From positions 1 through 21,462 of IMG/VR virus record IMGVR_UViG_3300029286_000279: a DNA stretch of 21,462 nt, one strand, 5' to 3'. Shown here piece by piece: positions 12,013 to 19,790 of the stretch. The stretch's first letter is position 1, and each line of letters starts with the position of its first letter. The notes under the pieces are model-generated. The model did no database searches. It was given only the letters and a program-made list of their open reading frames with translations, and was not told the DNA's origin. The position numbers and the translations under genes are program-made. The stretch is from a virus.

Positions 12013-14040
12013 ATGAGCGAATCACTTCAAGATAAAGATTTAATAACTGCTGAAAAAATATCTTCTGAAGAGAGTTACGGAACTTTCAACTTAGAAAATG
12101 AGAACCTAAGGAAGAAAGTGTTTAATGCGGTGATGGACAGACTGAACTCGGTCAAGCCACAACACGATGCGCAGGTTGAAAAGTGGGAACTATGGGAAAA
12201 GATGTATCAGTCTTCTTATGTCGCCCAGGATAAGCAGACACTTGCTACTATCAATACCGGCATGATGTGGAACTCAGTTGAGGATTGGGTGGCCGTTATC
12301 ATGGATGCCGTGTTCTCCGTTCAGCCGATATTTGATGTCAAGCCTTCTCCTAATAAAGTAAAAGCTCCGCCTATTGTTTACGAGAAAATAAAATCAGCTC
12401 TCTGGTCTGACTCTATTGCAACTTCTTTGGAAGATAATTCAGAGATAGGGATTCGCTACGGAGTGATGTTTGGAAACTTCACTTTCAAAAAATGCGTCCA
12501 GCTTGATGAAGATAAACGCATAGTCAGAAAACAAAGACCTGCTATGTTTAATATCGGCAATTATTCCATGCCTATACCGGGACGTTCAGAACAGTATATG
12601 GAGTATGAAGTAAACAATATAGAGAGGACAGCTCTCAAGCCTGTTGATCCGCGCAACCTTTATTTCAGGAGCGATAAAGTATCATGGATAATCGAGAAGT
12701 CGGTATTGCCGTGGGATGTTATAAAGAACCAAGCCAGAGAATACCAACTCTACGGGAATATCGAGAAGGCGATGGAGACAACACTCCCTGACCAGATACA
12801 GACAGCGAACATACAAACTTCTTCGTCTGCAGGCTCTGCAACAAAAGAACAAAATAAAAACATTTTTCAACTTGACGGAGAAGTAGAGATACTTGAAGCA
12901 CATCATATTCCATTGAAATTAAGCGAAGACGACGGAGTTCCTCCGGAATATGCAAACAGAAAAATACTTTGTATCGTGACTATCGCAAACCAGAAAGAAG
13001 TAATAAGAATTCAGCCGACACCTTATGATGAACCGCCGTATATAATATCTCCGTTCGTTCCAAGAAGGAATTCCTCTTACGGTATCGGTGTATGCGAAAT
13101 GCTTGAGCAATCGACAAGAGAGTTCAACACAAGAAGAAATCAGGCTCTTGACTTAAATACTCTAGGTCTTTATGCGATGATAGTTGCTAATCCGAAATAT
13201 CTCAAAGACCCGTCACAACTAAAGATACGCCCTCATGGAAGAATTGACCTGAAGAACTGCGACCCTACATCAGCAGGAAAGGTTGTTGATTTTATACGGC
13301 CTCCTATGGAGGCGGCCAATACAGCCATGCAACATTGCGCTGCTATTCAGGAAGAAGCGCAGAGAAATTCAAGACTTAAATCCGTTATGAGCGGAAATAT
13401 GACAACTCCGATAACATCTGCCACGGAAGTTTCTTACATGATGAAAGAAGCCATTAAGTCTGTAAGGATGATATTCAGGCGTATTGACAGGAATATTTAC
13501 GCGAAGTATTTCCAGTTTGCTTATGAGATGGCTCTATTCCACAGGAAAGCTCCGTGGCTGACAGATGTGCGCGACCCGTTCACCGGACAGATCGTCTTCA
13601 ATGAAGTGTCCGTGGAAGATATTTATACCGACGGGATCGATATAGAGATAGTAGGGTTTACAAGACTTGAAGATGATATTATTTCTAAGAACCAAGATAT
13701 GCAGATCATGGATTTGGCGATGAAAGTATTTTCAGCTCCCGTTCCTAACGAATACGGGCAGCTTGTATTGCCGAATACTTACAAGATGTTCAACGACATT
13801 ATGATAAAATCAGGCAAGGAAAACCCGCAGGACTATTGGGTTGTTCTTCCGGGTCAACAGATGGCGCCAGGCACGGCAAATCCCAATGCGATGGCTGAAA
13901 CAAAAAACCCTAATCATGCGTTCACGGCTCCTAATTCTCCAAGCGGACCCGATGCAGTTACAGGGGGGTCGATGCCGACTTTTGAGAATGTAGCAAAGGG
14001 AACTGTGGAAAGCGCAACGCCGACAGGAGGGAACACATGA
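12013..14040 (+). CDS. Portal protein
   Basis: 675 residues, in the size range of large P22-like portals. The order terminase-portal-scaffold-capsid and the sequence fit: an N-terminal helical region QHDAQVEKWELWEKMYQSS (about 50-70), a central block with SSYGIGVCEMLEQSTREFNTRRNQALD (about 353-380), and a long helix EAAN...IQEEAQRNSRLKSVMSG followed by TPITSATEVSYMMKEA, typical of portal stem and wing regions. The last 50 residues are low-complexity, rich in Pro, Gly, Asn and Thr. The portal dodecamer forms the DNA entry and exit channel and scaffolding nucleus. RBS AAAGGAAA precedes the ATG. It overlaps the next gene by 4 bp. Confidence 0.85.
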   Translation: MSESLQDKDLITAEKISSEESYGTFNLENENLRKKVFNAVMDRLNSVKPQHDAQVEKWELWEKMYQSSYVAQDKQTLATINTGMMWNSVEDWVAVIMDAVFSVQPIFDVKPSPNKVKAPPIVYEKIKSALWSDSIATSLEDNSEIGIRYGVMFGNFTFKKCVQLDEDKRIVRKQRPAMFNIGNYSMPIPGRSEQYMEYEVNNIERTALKPVDPRNLYFRSDKVSWIIEKSVLPWDVIKNQAREYQLYGNIEKAMETTLPDQIQTANIQTSSSAGSATKEQNKNIFQLDGEVEILEAHHIPLKLSEDDGVPPEYANRKILCIVTIANQKEVIRIQPTPYDEPPYIISPFVPRRNSSYGIGVCEMLEQSTREFNTRRNQALDLNTLGLYAMIVANPKYLKDPSQLKIRPHGRIDLKNCDPTSAGKVVDFIRPPMEAANTAMQHCAAIQEEAQRNSRLKSVMSGNMTTPITSATEVSYMMKEAIKSVRMIFRRIDRNIYAKYFQFAYEMALFHRKAPWLTDVRDPFTGQIVFNEVSVEDIYTDGIDIEIVGFTRLEDDIISKNQDMQIMDLAMKVFSAPVPNEYGQLVLPNTYKMFNDIMIKSGKENPQDYWVVLPGQQMAPGTANPNAMAETKNPNHAFTAPNSPSGPDAVTGGSMPTFENVAKGTVESATPTGGNT

Positions 14041-14258
14041 ACAAGGCCGAATTAGCAGAAGTCCTTGATACGCAGTTCTGGAAAGAGTGTGTCACGTATC
14101 TTGAGGAGCAGCGAAGAGAAACTTTCGCGGAGCTTGGAAGTTTGAATTTTAGAGACGCTGATTCAGCAATAACAGCTCATGGACACCAGAAATTCATTTT
14201 AGGGATAGACGAAATTTTTGCGTTCGTTGAAAAAATGAAAGAAGATGCCGAAGTTTGA
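14037..14258 (+). CDS. Small hypothetical protein between portal and scaffold (73 aa)
   Basis: 73 residues, helical, mixed-charge (LDTQFWKECVTYLEEQRRETFAELGSL then FILGIDEIFAFVEKMKEDAEV). It has GGAGGG before the ATG inside the portal gene's last codons and a 4-bp overlap with it. Small helical proteins at this place are common in phage head modules and may be assembly cofactors, but I cannot name a family. Confidence 0.7.
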   Translation: MNKAELAEVLDTQFWKECVTYLEEQRRETFAELGSLNFRDADSAITAHGHQKFILGIDEIFAFVEKMKEDAEV

Positions 14259-14282
14259 TATTACAAAGAAAGGAAAAACATC

Positions 14283-15233
14283 ATGGCAGGACAAACGGAA
14301 TTAGCGATCGGTGGAACTGCCGAAGTGTCGGCTCCGGTTACTGAACAAGTAACTGCTCCGAGTTCGGAAGTTACATCTGATACACAAATTACGCCAAGTG
14401 AAAATGTTGGCGTGACTGATGGTAACGCTACTGCGCCTGAAGTGGTTAGTAATGAACAGACAGTAGAGCCAAGAACTGAAAATGTTCCTATTACTTTATA
14501 CGAGAACAGGGTGCAGGAAGCAAGACGGTTGCAGTCCGAGAGAGATAGAGCGGAGGCCTATACAAGAAAACTTCTTGAAAGTGTTATGCCTTACGTGCAA
14601 GTTGATAATATGGGTAACGTTACCGGCCCAAGACAGCAGGAAGTAAAGCCCGATATGACAAAAGTATATGACGAGCTGTCTATGAGAGCCGCGGCAGGCG
14701 ATACAGATGCTATTAAGCAGATGAATATGCTTGTCAAAGATGAGGCGAAGCGTGAAGCGTTGAGCGAGTTCAGGAGTATTCAGTCACAGGAAGCAGTAAA
14801 GACGCAGATAACGAATGAGATAAAAACTGAATTCCCTGACCTATTCAATGAACAGGGCGCGCCTAATCAGGATAATCCCATATGGAATGAGGCAAACAAT
14901 ATTGTTAATCAGGAGCGAAAAGGATGGTACGATATGAATAATCCGTATCATGTTAAATCAGTACTTGAGATAGCCCGTTCAAGGGTTATACTTAACGCGT
15001 ATCCTGAATTAAAGAAAGCGATAAAAAAAGAAGTTATGACAGACATTAAAAAGACCGGCGCTTTATCAACGGCCACCGTCACGGCGTCCCAGACCCAGGA
15101 ACCTGAAAAACTTTCTCTTTCACCGGAGCAGTTAGAGGTTCTTAAAAAATCAGGGGTAGAATCTCCTGATGACCTAAGGAGAATATCCAATATGGTCAAA
15201 TCTGTAAAGAATAGGAGCTTTGTAATATCATGA
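14283..15233 (+). CDS. Putative scaffolding protein
   Basis: 316 residues. The first 65 are low-complexity, rich in Thr, Val, Ser, Glu and Pro. The middle (70-240) is helical and highly charged (ENRVQEARRLQSERDRAEAY, then DEAKREALSEFRSIQSQEA). The basic end reads SNMVKSVKNRSF. This disordered N-terminus, helical core and charged C-terminus, just upstream of the capsid genes, is typical of phage scaffolds, which direct procapsid assembly and then leave. No protease is visible here. AAAGGAAA is 8 nt before the ATG. It overlaps the next gene by 4 bp. Confidence 0.75.
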   Translation: MAGQTELAIGGTAEVSAPVTEQVTAPSSEVTSDTQITPSENVGVTDGNATAPEVVSNEQTVEPRTENVPITLYENRVQEARRLQSERDRAEAYTRKLLESVMPYVQVDNMGNVTGPRQQEVKPDMTKVYDELSMRAAAGDTDAIKQMNMLVKDEAKREALSEFRSIQSQEAVKTQITNEIKTEFPDLFNEQGAPNQDNPIWNEANNIVNQERKGWYDMNNPYHVKSVLEIARSRVILNAYPELKKAIKKEVMTDIKKTGALSTATVTASQTQEPEKLSLSPEQLEVLKKSGVESPDDLRRISNMVKSVKNRSFVIS

Positions 15234-15820
15234 GTAAAGAATATAAAAAAGTTTGTAAATGCGGAGTGGAGTTCACAGCAACGCACCCGGCTACTAAAAA
15301 GTGCGATGCGTGCAGGGGTTTGAATGTCGAAAGCAAAGAGCTTGCTCTTGGAGTTGAAGAAACTCCGAAAGAAAATATCGCTAAACAACCAGAATATAAG
15401 CCGTTTCTTGAAGTTCAACAGTTGTCCAGTGTTGATAAAAGTATTCTGGATGTTTACAACAAGAACCCGAACTATCAGTTTATGTGGAGGATGAAAGCTA
15501 AGATGGGATCAGGAGTCCAGGGTATTTGGCATACAGTCGATAAGCGTCACCCTGATTTTGCGGGTATGACAGTTGAGCAGGATGATACGCCCAACGAATC
15601 CTATTTTTCTACTGGTGATCTTGTATTGACTTGCTGCCGAATGGAAACTTGGCTCGCGGCTAAAAAACGACAGATGAACTTCACGAGAGAAAGGTCAGAA
15701 GGTTTTGAGAAAAGACACAAAATCGCGCTTGATAGGATTTCCAGAGAAGGGATGAAAGGTTTATCCAACAAAACTTCCGAGGAGATGGACAACCTAATAA
15801 GCGATTATTCAAAGAAGTAA
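15230..15820 (+). CDS. Head-module protein with N-terminal zinc ribbon, unknown function
   Basis: 196 residues. Residues 9-28 contain C-x-C and C-x2-C pairs (VCKCG ... KKCDAC), a likely zinc ribbon. After a Glu/Pro linker comes a compact domain with FMWRMKAKMGSGVQGIWHTV, then ESYFSTGDLVLTCCRMETWLAAKKRQ. The C-terminal half is basic and helical. Its place between scaffold and decoration genes suggests a virion or assembly protein. I recall similar 'M..Y..GDLVL..M....A..RR' proteins in phage head modules, but no role. It overlaps the scaffold stop by 4 bp; the nearest SD (AGGAG) is 12 nt before the ATG. Confidence 0.65.
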   Translation: MSKEYKKVCKCGVEFTATHPATKKCDACRGLNVESKELALGVEETPKENIAKQPEYKPFLEVQQLSSVDKSILDVYNKNPNYQFMWRMKAKMGSGVQGIWHTVDKRHPDFAGMTVEQDDTPNESYFSTGDLVLTCCRMETWLAAKKRQMNFTRERSEGFEKRHKIALDRISREGMKGLSNKTSEEMDNLISDYSKK

Positions 15821-15840
15821 GACGAAAGGAGTGATATTGA

Positions 15841-16344
15841 ATGGCAAATGCCACAAGATACGGGTTCAAACCCGTCATGAAAGGGTTTGGAATAGACCCT
15901 AATCCAAGAAAATATCCCGCTACAAGCGCAGCAACTATCGCAATAGGCGATGCAGTTATTATTGACAGCGCAGGCAGAGTTTCGGTTGCAACAGCTGCGA
16001 GTTCTACGGAACTTTTAGGCGTTGCGGCATCTGCTGTAACTTCCGCAACAGAAGGTGACCCTATATACGTTTGGGATAACCCGGATATGCTTTTTGAAGC
16101 TATGGCTTCGACGGGAGCATTAGCAGACAGTTATACCACTCGTTCAAGGGCTGCGTGTTTTGATCTTGCAGGAACTACAGGCGAAATGTATGTAAATGCC
16201 GCGGCTTCTTCAGAGGATCTATTTAAGTGCATAGGTGAATGCGCTAAAGACCCCTCAAGCGGAGCTGATTCTGCGGTAGGTTCAAATCAGATGAAATACT
16301 GGAAAATTTCCAGTGGCGCTCATGTTTACGGAACAATAGCATAA
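15841..16344 (+). CDS. Capsid decoration-type structural protein, copy 1
   Basis: 167 residues. The opening MANATRYGFKPVMKG, the beta-rich core with IGDAVIIDSAGRV, GVAASAVT and DPIYVWDNPDMLFEAM, and the end DLFKCIGEC ... VGSNQMKYWKI match a phage structural family I recall near capsid genes, with 'M..TARYGFRPV...', 'VYDDPD..FE' and 'E.GAN.K..VKI' positions. It probably coats or stabilises the head. RBS AAAGGAG lies before the ATG. The next gene is a clear paralogue. The exact role is inferred from family and place. Confidence 0.65.
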   Translation: MANATRYGFKPVMKGFGIDPNPRKYPATSAATIAIGDAVIIDSAGRVSVATAASSTELLGVAASAVTSATEGDPIYVWDNPDMLFEAMASTGALADSYTTRSRAACFDLAGTTGEMYVNAAASSEDLFKCIGECAKDPSSGADSAVGSNQMKYWKISSGAHVYGTIA

Positions 16345-16365
16345 AAAAGATAGGAGGCGAATTTC

Positions 16366-16872
16366 ATGGCTAATACGGCAAGATACGGTTTTAAACCTGT
16401 AATGAAAGGGATGGGAGATGACCCGACACCTAGAAAGTATCCTTTGGCTGCTTCGCAGACAATAGGTGTTAACGATGTTGTGGCGCTTGACAGCGCAGGT
16501 AGGGTAACAATAGCCACTTCGACTACGACAAAAGGTCTATATCTCGGAGTAGCAGCAACACCTTGCACATCAAGTACTGTTGGTGACCCGATTTATGTTT
16601 ATGACGACCCGAATATGATATATGAAGCTATGGCTTCTACGGGTGCGTTGGCTGATAGTTACACAACGAGGTCAGCAGGTGCTTGCTTTGACTTAACAGG
16701 CGCAACCGGAGCACAGTATGTGAATACTGCATCTCATACTTATGACCTGTTCAAGTGCATTGGCGAGTGTTCAAAAGATCCTGTTACAGGAGCAGATTCA
16801 GCAGTCGGTTCTAACCAGATGAAGTTTTGGAAGATTAATTCAATAGCACATGCCTATGGCACGGTGGCTTAA
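16366..16872 (+). CDS. Capsid decoration-type structural protein, copy 2 (paralogue)
   Basis: 168 residues, aligned with copy 1 end to end with nearly no gaps. Identical blocks include RYGFKPVMKG, DSAGRV, EAMASTGALADSYTTRS, LFKCIGEC and GADSAVGSNQMK. The DNA under those blocks differs at many third positions, so the duplication is old and both copies are kept by selection. AGGAGGCG lies 7 nt before the ATG. The difference lies mostly in the surface-like Thr/Ser segments. The two may form a mixed shell or sit at different sites on the capsid. Confidence 0.65.
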   Translation: MANTARYGFKPVMKGMGDDPTPRKYPLAASQTIGVNDVVALDSAGRVTIATSTTTKGLYLGVAATPCTSSTVGDPIYVYDDPNMIYEAMASTGALADSYTTRSAGACFDLTGATGAQYVNTASHTYDLFKCIGECSKDPVTGADSAVGSNQMKFWKINSIAHAYGTVA

Positions 16873-16894
16873 ATAAAGAAAGGAAGTGAATGAT

Positions 16895-17803
16895 ATGGGA
16901 ACAATGTTAAGTGGAGCTTTTGCAGATTTTATGGCTCCTGGTTTAATGAATGTTATAGCGTTGAAGTATAAGGAGTTTCCAGTAACTTATACTCAATACA
17001 TGAATACTGTAAAGTCTAAAAAACAGTATGAAAAAGCAAGCGGAGTAGAGGGAATGGGAATAGCTCCTCAAAAGAATGAGGGATCATCAGTTAGCTATGA
17101 TTCACTGACACAGGGATATGATACCACGTTCACGAATATCACTTTTGGACAGGGTGGAAGGGTGACGCGTGAATGCTGGGATGATGACCTGTATAGCGTG
17201 TTTGAAGGAAAGTTGGGTAAATTCCTTGCAAGGTCAGTCAAGATAAGACAGGAGCTTCTGTGCGCAGATGTCCTGAACAACGGATTTGCAGCTTATACAG
17301 CTTCAGGTCAGTCAGGTGGAGACGGTTCTTATCTGTTTGCCACGAATCACCCATTCGCTTCAGGTGGGACATACGCCAACAAGGCGTCAACTGACGCTAC
17401 TCTTTCTCACACATCTTTAGAGGCGATGATAACGCTTCTAAGGAAACAGAAAGATGCTCATAGTGTTCCTATCATGCTGGTAGAGAAGAAACTCATTATC
17501 CCTTCAGACCTTGAATGGACAGCAAGAGTTATTCTTGATTCGGACCAGAAATCAGGGACAGCAAACAACGATGTGAACGTGCTGAAAAAGAGATTACAGA
17601 TAGTTGATGTTCCTTATTTGTCCTCAACAACGGCATGGTTCTTGCAGGCTGACGAACATAGCATGGAGTATATTGACAGACAGGCTCCGACTATGGAGTG
17701 GAGCGATGACTTTGACACCGGCGATGCAAAAGTCAAAGTAACACTTAGGGCTTCGGCTGGATACGAACAGGCGATCGGGATGTATGGATCAGACGGAGTG
17801 TAG
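16895..17803 (+). CDS. Major capsid protein (HK97-fold, Mu gpT-like)
   Basis: 302 residues from the ATG at 16895, chosen because AAAGGAAG lies 8 nt upstream; a GTG three codons earlier falls inside that site. The sequence has the flow of Mu gpT-like capsid proteins: ALKYKEFPVTYTQYMNTVKSKKQYEKASGVEGMG near the N-terminus, GGRVTRECWDDDLY, YLFATNHPFASGGTYAN in the middle, and LQIVDVPYLSSTTAWFL, then ...SAGYEQAIGMYGSDGV at the end. It forms the head shell together with the scaffold and decoration proteins upstream. No separate protease domain is visible. Confidence 0.85.
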   Translation: MGTMLSGAFADFMAPGLMNVIALKYKEFPVTYTQYMNTVKSKKQYEKASGVEGMGIAPQKNEGSSVSYDSLTQGYDTTFTNITFGQGGRVTRECWDDDLYSVFEGKLGKFLARSVKIRQELLCADVLNNGFAAYTASGQSGGDGSYLFATNHPFASGGTYANKASTDATLSHTSLEAMITLLRKQKDAHSVPIMLVEKKLIIPSDLEWTARVILDSDQKSGTANNDVNVLKKRLQIVDVPYLSSTTAWFLQADEHSMEYIDRQAPTMEWSDDFDTGDAKVKVTLRASAGYEQAIGMYGSDGV

Positions 17804-17870
17804 CCTAGTTTATTTCAAGGTTTACTGGCTTTCCTATAAAAAACCAGACCTTAATAAAGGGGGGATTTAA

Positions 17871-18230
17871 GTGAAAAAAGTTTTTTCTGGATGGGAGCTA
17901 ATAGGAGCGGTAATTATAGTTTTAGGGTTAGTTGTTGCCTGTAATGCCGGCACAACAAATTTTGATGATTTAGCTGCCGATAGCATAACTATCACTGGAA
18001 CAAGTACCTTCGGCGCAACAGTTCTTGGTGCCACTACTGTTAGTGGATTACTAACATTATCAAGCACCGTAGAAGGCGTAGTGCAGTTAAAACCACAGAC
18101 TACTGCGGAAGCTAATGTGATTATAGGAACAACCGCGACTAAAGAGGGTACGTGTTATTATAATTCGACCTCAAAGAAAATTCAGGTGTGGAATGCCACG
18201 TCATGGAAGACAGTTTCGTTCGAGCCGTAG
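17871..18230 (+). CDS. Short fibre-like protein with N-terminal hydrophobic signal
   Basis: 119 residues, GTG start with AAAGGGGGG 8 nt upstream. Residues 1-24 (KKVFSGWELIGAVIIVLGLVVAC) form a basic-hydrophobic signal ending in VVAC, which fits a lipobox with Cys24. The rest has phage fibre character: ITITGTSTFGATVLGATTVSGLLTL repeats, then a C-terminal EGTCYYNSTSKKIQVWNATSWKTVSF pattern found at the tips of many phage and secreted fibres. It is therefore either a membrane-linked or a lipoprotein-like fibre protein. In the 67-nt gap before it an imperfect hairpin (17818-17855) may be a weak terminator for the head operon. Confidence 0.6.
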   Translation: MKKVFSGWELIGAVIIVLGLVVACNAGTTNFDDLAADSITITGTSTFGATVLGATTVSGLLTLSSTVEGVVQLKPQTTAEANVIIGTTATKEGTCYYNSTSKKIQVWNATSWKTVSFEP

Positions 18231-18244
18231 TTTAATTACTTGAA

Positions 18245-18269
18245 GGAGGGTACATTAAAAATACCCTCC
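18245..18269 (+). other. Perfect 8-bp hairpin before signal-peptide gene
   Basis: GGAGGGTA (18245-18252) and TACCCTCC (18262-18269) with a 9-nt loop. No T run follows, so an intrinsic terminator is unlikely on the plus strand. The 5' arm holds an anti-Shine-Dalgarno-like GGAGGG that pairs with itself here. It may stabilise or attenuate the message between two virion-region genes. Confidence 0.6.
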
Positions 18270-18291
18270 CTAGAGTTTGAAAGGAATATAC

Positions 18292-18573
18292 ATGTTAAAA
18301 AAGTTTATACTTAGTGCGTTATTAGTAACTGCACTGAGTGCTAATGTTTTAGCCCAACAAATACCAGTGTTATTGGATGGAATGAAACTGGCTCTTATAG
18401 ATGACAAGTTTGTTACACTTGGTAATGTCGGACAAAACATCAATGAATCCCACAATTATTCATGGGGAATATTTGTAAGGAATATGAGAACAGGTGACTT
18501 ATACAAAGTATACAAGAGTGATGAGAGTGGTTTATATCTTATGCCTTTATCAGTCTGGTGGATAACTAACTGA
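18292..18573 (+). CDS. Small secreted protein with Sec signal peptide (93 aa)
   Basis: 93 residues from the ATG at 18292, which has GAAAGG 8 nt upstream; a TTG five codons earlier is part of that site. MLKKFILSALLVTALSANVLA is a clear Sec signal peptide with a probable type I cut after ANVLA. The mature part (about 72 residues) has IPVLLDGMKLALIDDKFVTLG and ends YKSDESGLYLMPLSVWWITN. No family is recognised. It overlaps the next gene by 1 nt (TGATG). A secreted product in a phage structural region is unusual. Confidence 0.65.
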   Translation: MLKKFILSALLVTALSANVLAQQIPVLLDGMKLALIDDKFVTLGNVGQNINESHNYSWGIFVRNMRTGDLYKVYKSDESGLYLMPLSVWWITN

Positions 18574-18755
18574 TGAAAAAGAATAGAGGGGATATGCCAA
18601 CCAAGGATGGGCGTTTCCAGGGAACTTTGTACGAGTGCAAAGTTTGCGGGCTTGCTTTAAGAAAGAAAGACGCAAGATGGCAAAGGGGAGGCTGGGTCCA
18701 TAGAAATACTTGCTGGGATGAAAGGGGATATAGAGAAAATGTTTCCAATAGGTGA
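18573..18755 (+). CDS. Small zinc-ribbon-like protein (60 aa)
   Basis: 60 residues. The core YECKVCGLALRKKDARWQRGGWVHRNTCW has C-x2-C at the front and H-x3-C at the back, the shape of a small treble-clef or zinc-ribbon finger with a long basic middle. Basic overall, so nucleic acid binding is possible. Its ATG shares a base with the stop of the gene before it (TGATG) and its end overlaps the GroES-like gene by 17-38 bp, depending on that gene's start. Confidence 0.6.
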   Translation: MKKNRGDMPTKDGRFQGTLYECKVCGLALRKKDARWQRGGWVHRNTCWDERGYRENVSNR

Positions 18756-19011
18756 CAACATAATACTGAAACCAATGTATCCTGAAGACAAAACCAAGAG
18801 CGGGCTTATACTTGCATCAGGCGGTAATTCAGAATTAGTAAGACAGGTTTATCCTGACAGGGGCGTTGTTTTAGTATCAAAAAAAAGCGAGTTTAAGGAG
18901 GGTGAAGTTGTTGTATTTAACAGGTTTGGGAGCAATATTATAAATGATGGGAATATTGAGTATTATGTTGTCCCTGTTTGCGATATTATTGCAAAGATAG
19001 AAGAAAACTAG
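18739..19011 (+). CDS. GroES-like co-chaperonin
   Basis: 90 residues from the ATG at 18739 (AAAGGGG 11 nt upstream); a longer form from 18718 is possible but the shorter one begins where GroES does. Alignment by eye: FPIGDNIILKPMYPEDKTKSGLILAS against the GroES start 'RPLHDRVIVKR...TKSAGGIVL', then GVVLVS, EFKEGEVVVFNRFGS against the 'KVGDIVIFN.GYG' strand, and the end VCDIIAKIE against 'ESDILAIVE'. LIL (23-25) fits the IVL tripeptide of the mobile loop that docks to GroEL. It would cap host GroEL to fold phage proteins, as T4 gp31 does. No GroEL gene is in the window. Confidence 0.82.
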   Translation: MFPIGDNIILKPMYPEDKTKSGLILASGGNSELVRQVYPDRGVVLVSKKSEFKEGEVVVFNRFGSNIINDGNIEYYVVPVCDIIAKIEEN

Positions 19012-19023
19012 AAAGGAGATACC

Positions 19024-19431
19024 ATGAAGAATTTATTGATTGGTTTGTGTTTAATAGTTTTAAGTGGAGTTAGTTTCGCAGGGTTATCTGATCCGAGTCA
19101 GTTGTCTATGAAAGCCAGTACTCAGATAACTTCCTCAGCGGCAGTTACAGTAGTGGGGAATTGGAGTTCGCTAGACAAGTATTTAACGAAGACCATTTGG
19201 GCATATAATACAGTAGGAGCTGGTAATGGATTTGCGGCTACTATTGAAGGTTCGGTCAATGGAATAAATTGGGCTACACTAGATTCCTCGTCTTTAACAG
19301 GAATAGGTACAGACCAAGCAAAAACAGTAACACTCAGTAATGCTCTGCCCTATATAAGAGTAAGAGTAGCAAATGCGACAGCAGTCGGAATAACAACCCC
19401 AGAAGTATGGGGCAAGATGTTAACGAACTAA
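19024..19431 (+). CDS. Secreted beta-sandwich-like virion-region protein (135 aa)
   Basis: 135 residues. MKNLLIGLCLIVLSGVSFA is a typical Sec signal peptide (cut after SFA). The remainder is beta-rich with Ser/Thr/Ala-rich strands: ATIEGSVNGINWATLDSSSL, and the end LPYIRVRVANATAVGITTPEVWGKML. That 'IEGS.DG..W..L' and 'YIRVRV.N' pattern is common in phage tail or baseplate beta-sandwich domains. AAAGGAG lies 6 nt before the ATG. The next gene appears to have a related fold without a signal peptide. Confidence 0.65.
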   Translation: MKNLLIGLCLIVLSGVSFAGLSDPSQLSMKASTQITSSAAVTVVGNWSSLDKYLTKTIWAYNTVGAGNGFAATIEGSVNGINWATLDSSSLTGIGTDQAKTVTLSNALPYIRVRVANATAVGITTPEVWGKMLTN

Positions 19432-19441
19432 GGAGAAACAA

Positions 19442-19789
19442 ATGACAAACAAGATAATGAGTGCATGGAAGATAACGGCGGCATCGATCGCGGCCAGTGG
19501 CTCGTTCACATCAGGCGCTTTGAATATAGGCAGAGGAGAGAATTTTAGCGTTGCAGTAACGGCAGTAACAGGTACTTCACCTGATTTCAGTATTACATAT
19601 ACCGCCTGCCCAACAGAGGACGGAACATTTATTTCACCAGCCTCTAACACAATCGCAGCTAATGCAGACACCACAGGAATATGGAGCTTCACTCCGGTTC
19701 CGACAAAGTGGATAAAGATTGTTATAACAAATAACAATTCAGTCAATGCCGTAGTTCCGACTGTAATATTTCAAATGCAGGAGGACTAA
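19442..19789 (+). CDS. Beta-sandwich-like phage structural protein (115 aa)
   Basis: 115 residues, without a signal peptide. GALNIGRGENFSVAVTAVTGTSPDFSITYTACPTEDGTF, then WSFTPVPTKWIKIVITNNNS, suggests the same beta-sandwich style as the preceding protein (strand, 'DGTF', then W-hydrophobic strand). Likely a virion component. AAGGAG lies 7 nt before the ATG, 10 nt after the upstream gene. No named family. Confidence 0.6.
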   Translation: MTNKIMSAWKITAASIAASGSFTSGALNIGRGENFSVAVTAVTGTSPDFSITYTACPTEDGTFISPASNTIAANADTTGIWSFTPVPTKWIKIVITNNNSVNAVVPTVIFQMQED

Positions 19790-19790
19790 A

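Noticed and set aside
11984-12016. 10-codon frame MAIQLKGNKK just before the portal gene, overlapping its ATG
   Set aside because: Too short to support, and no Shine-Dalgarno precedes it; its sequence mainly provides the portal gene's own ribosome binding site.
17818-17855. Rho-independent terminator after the capsid gene
   Set aside because: The stem (aaggt...ctgg with ccag...acctt) is imperfect and has no T run after it, so I mention it only within the next gene's entry.
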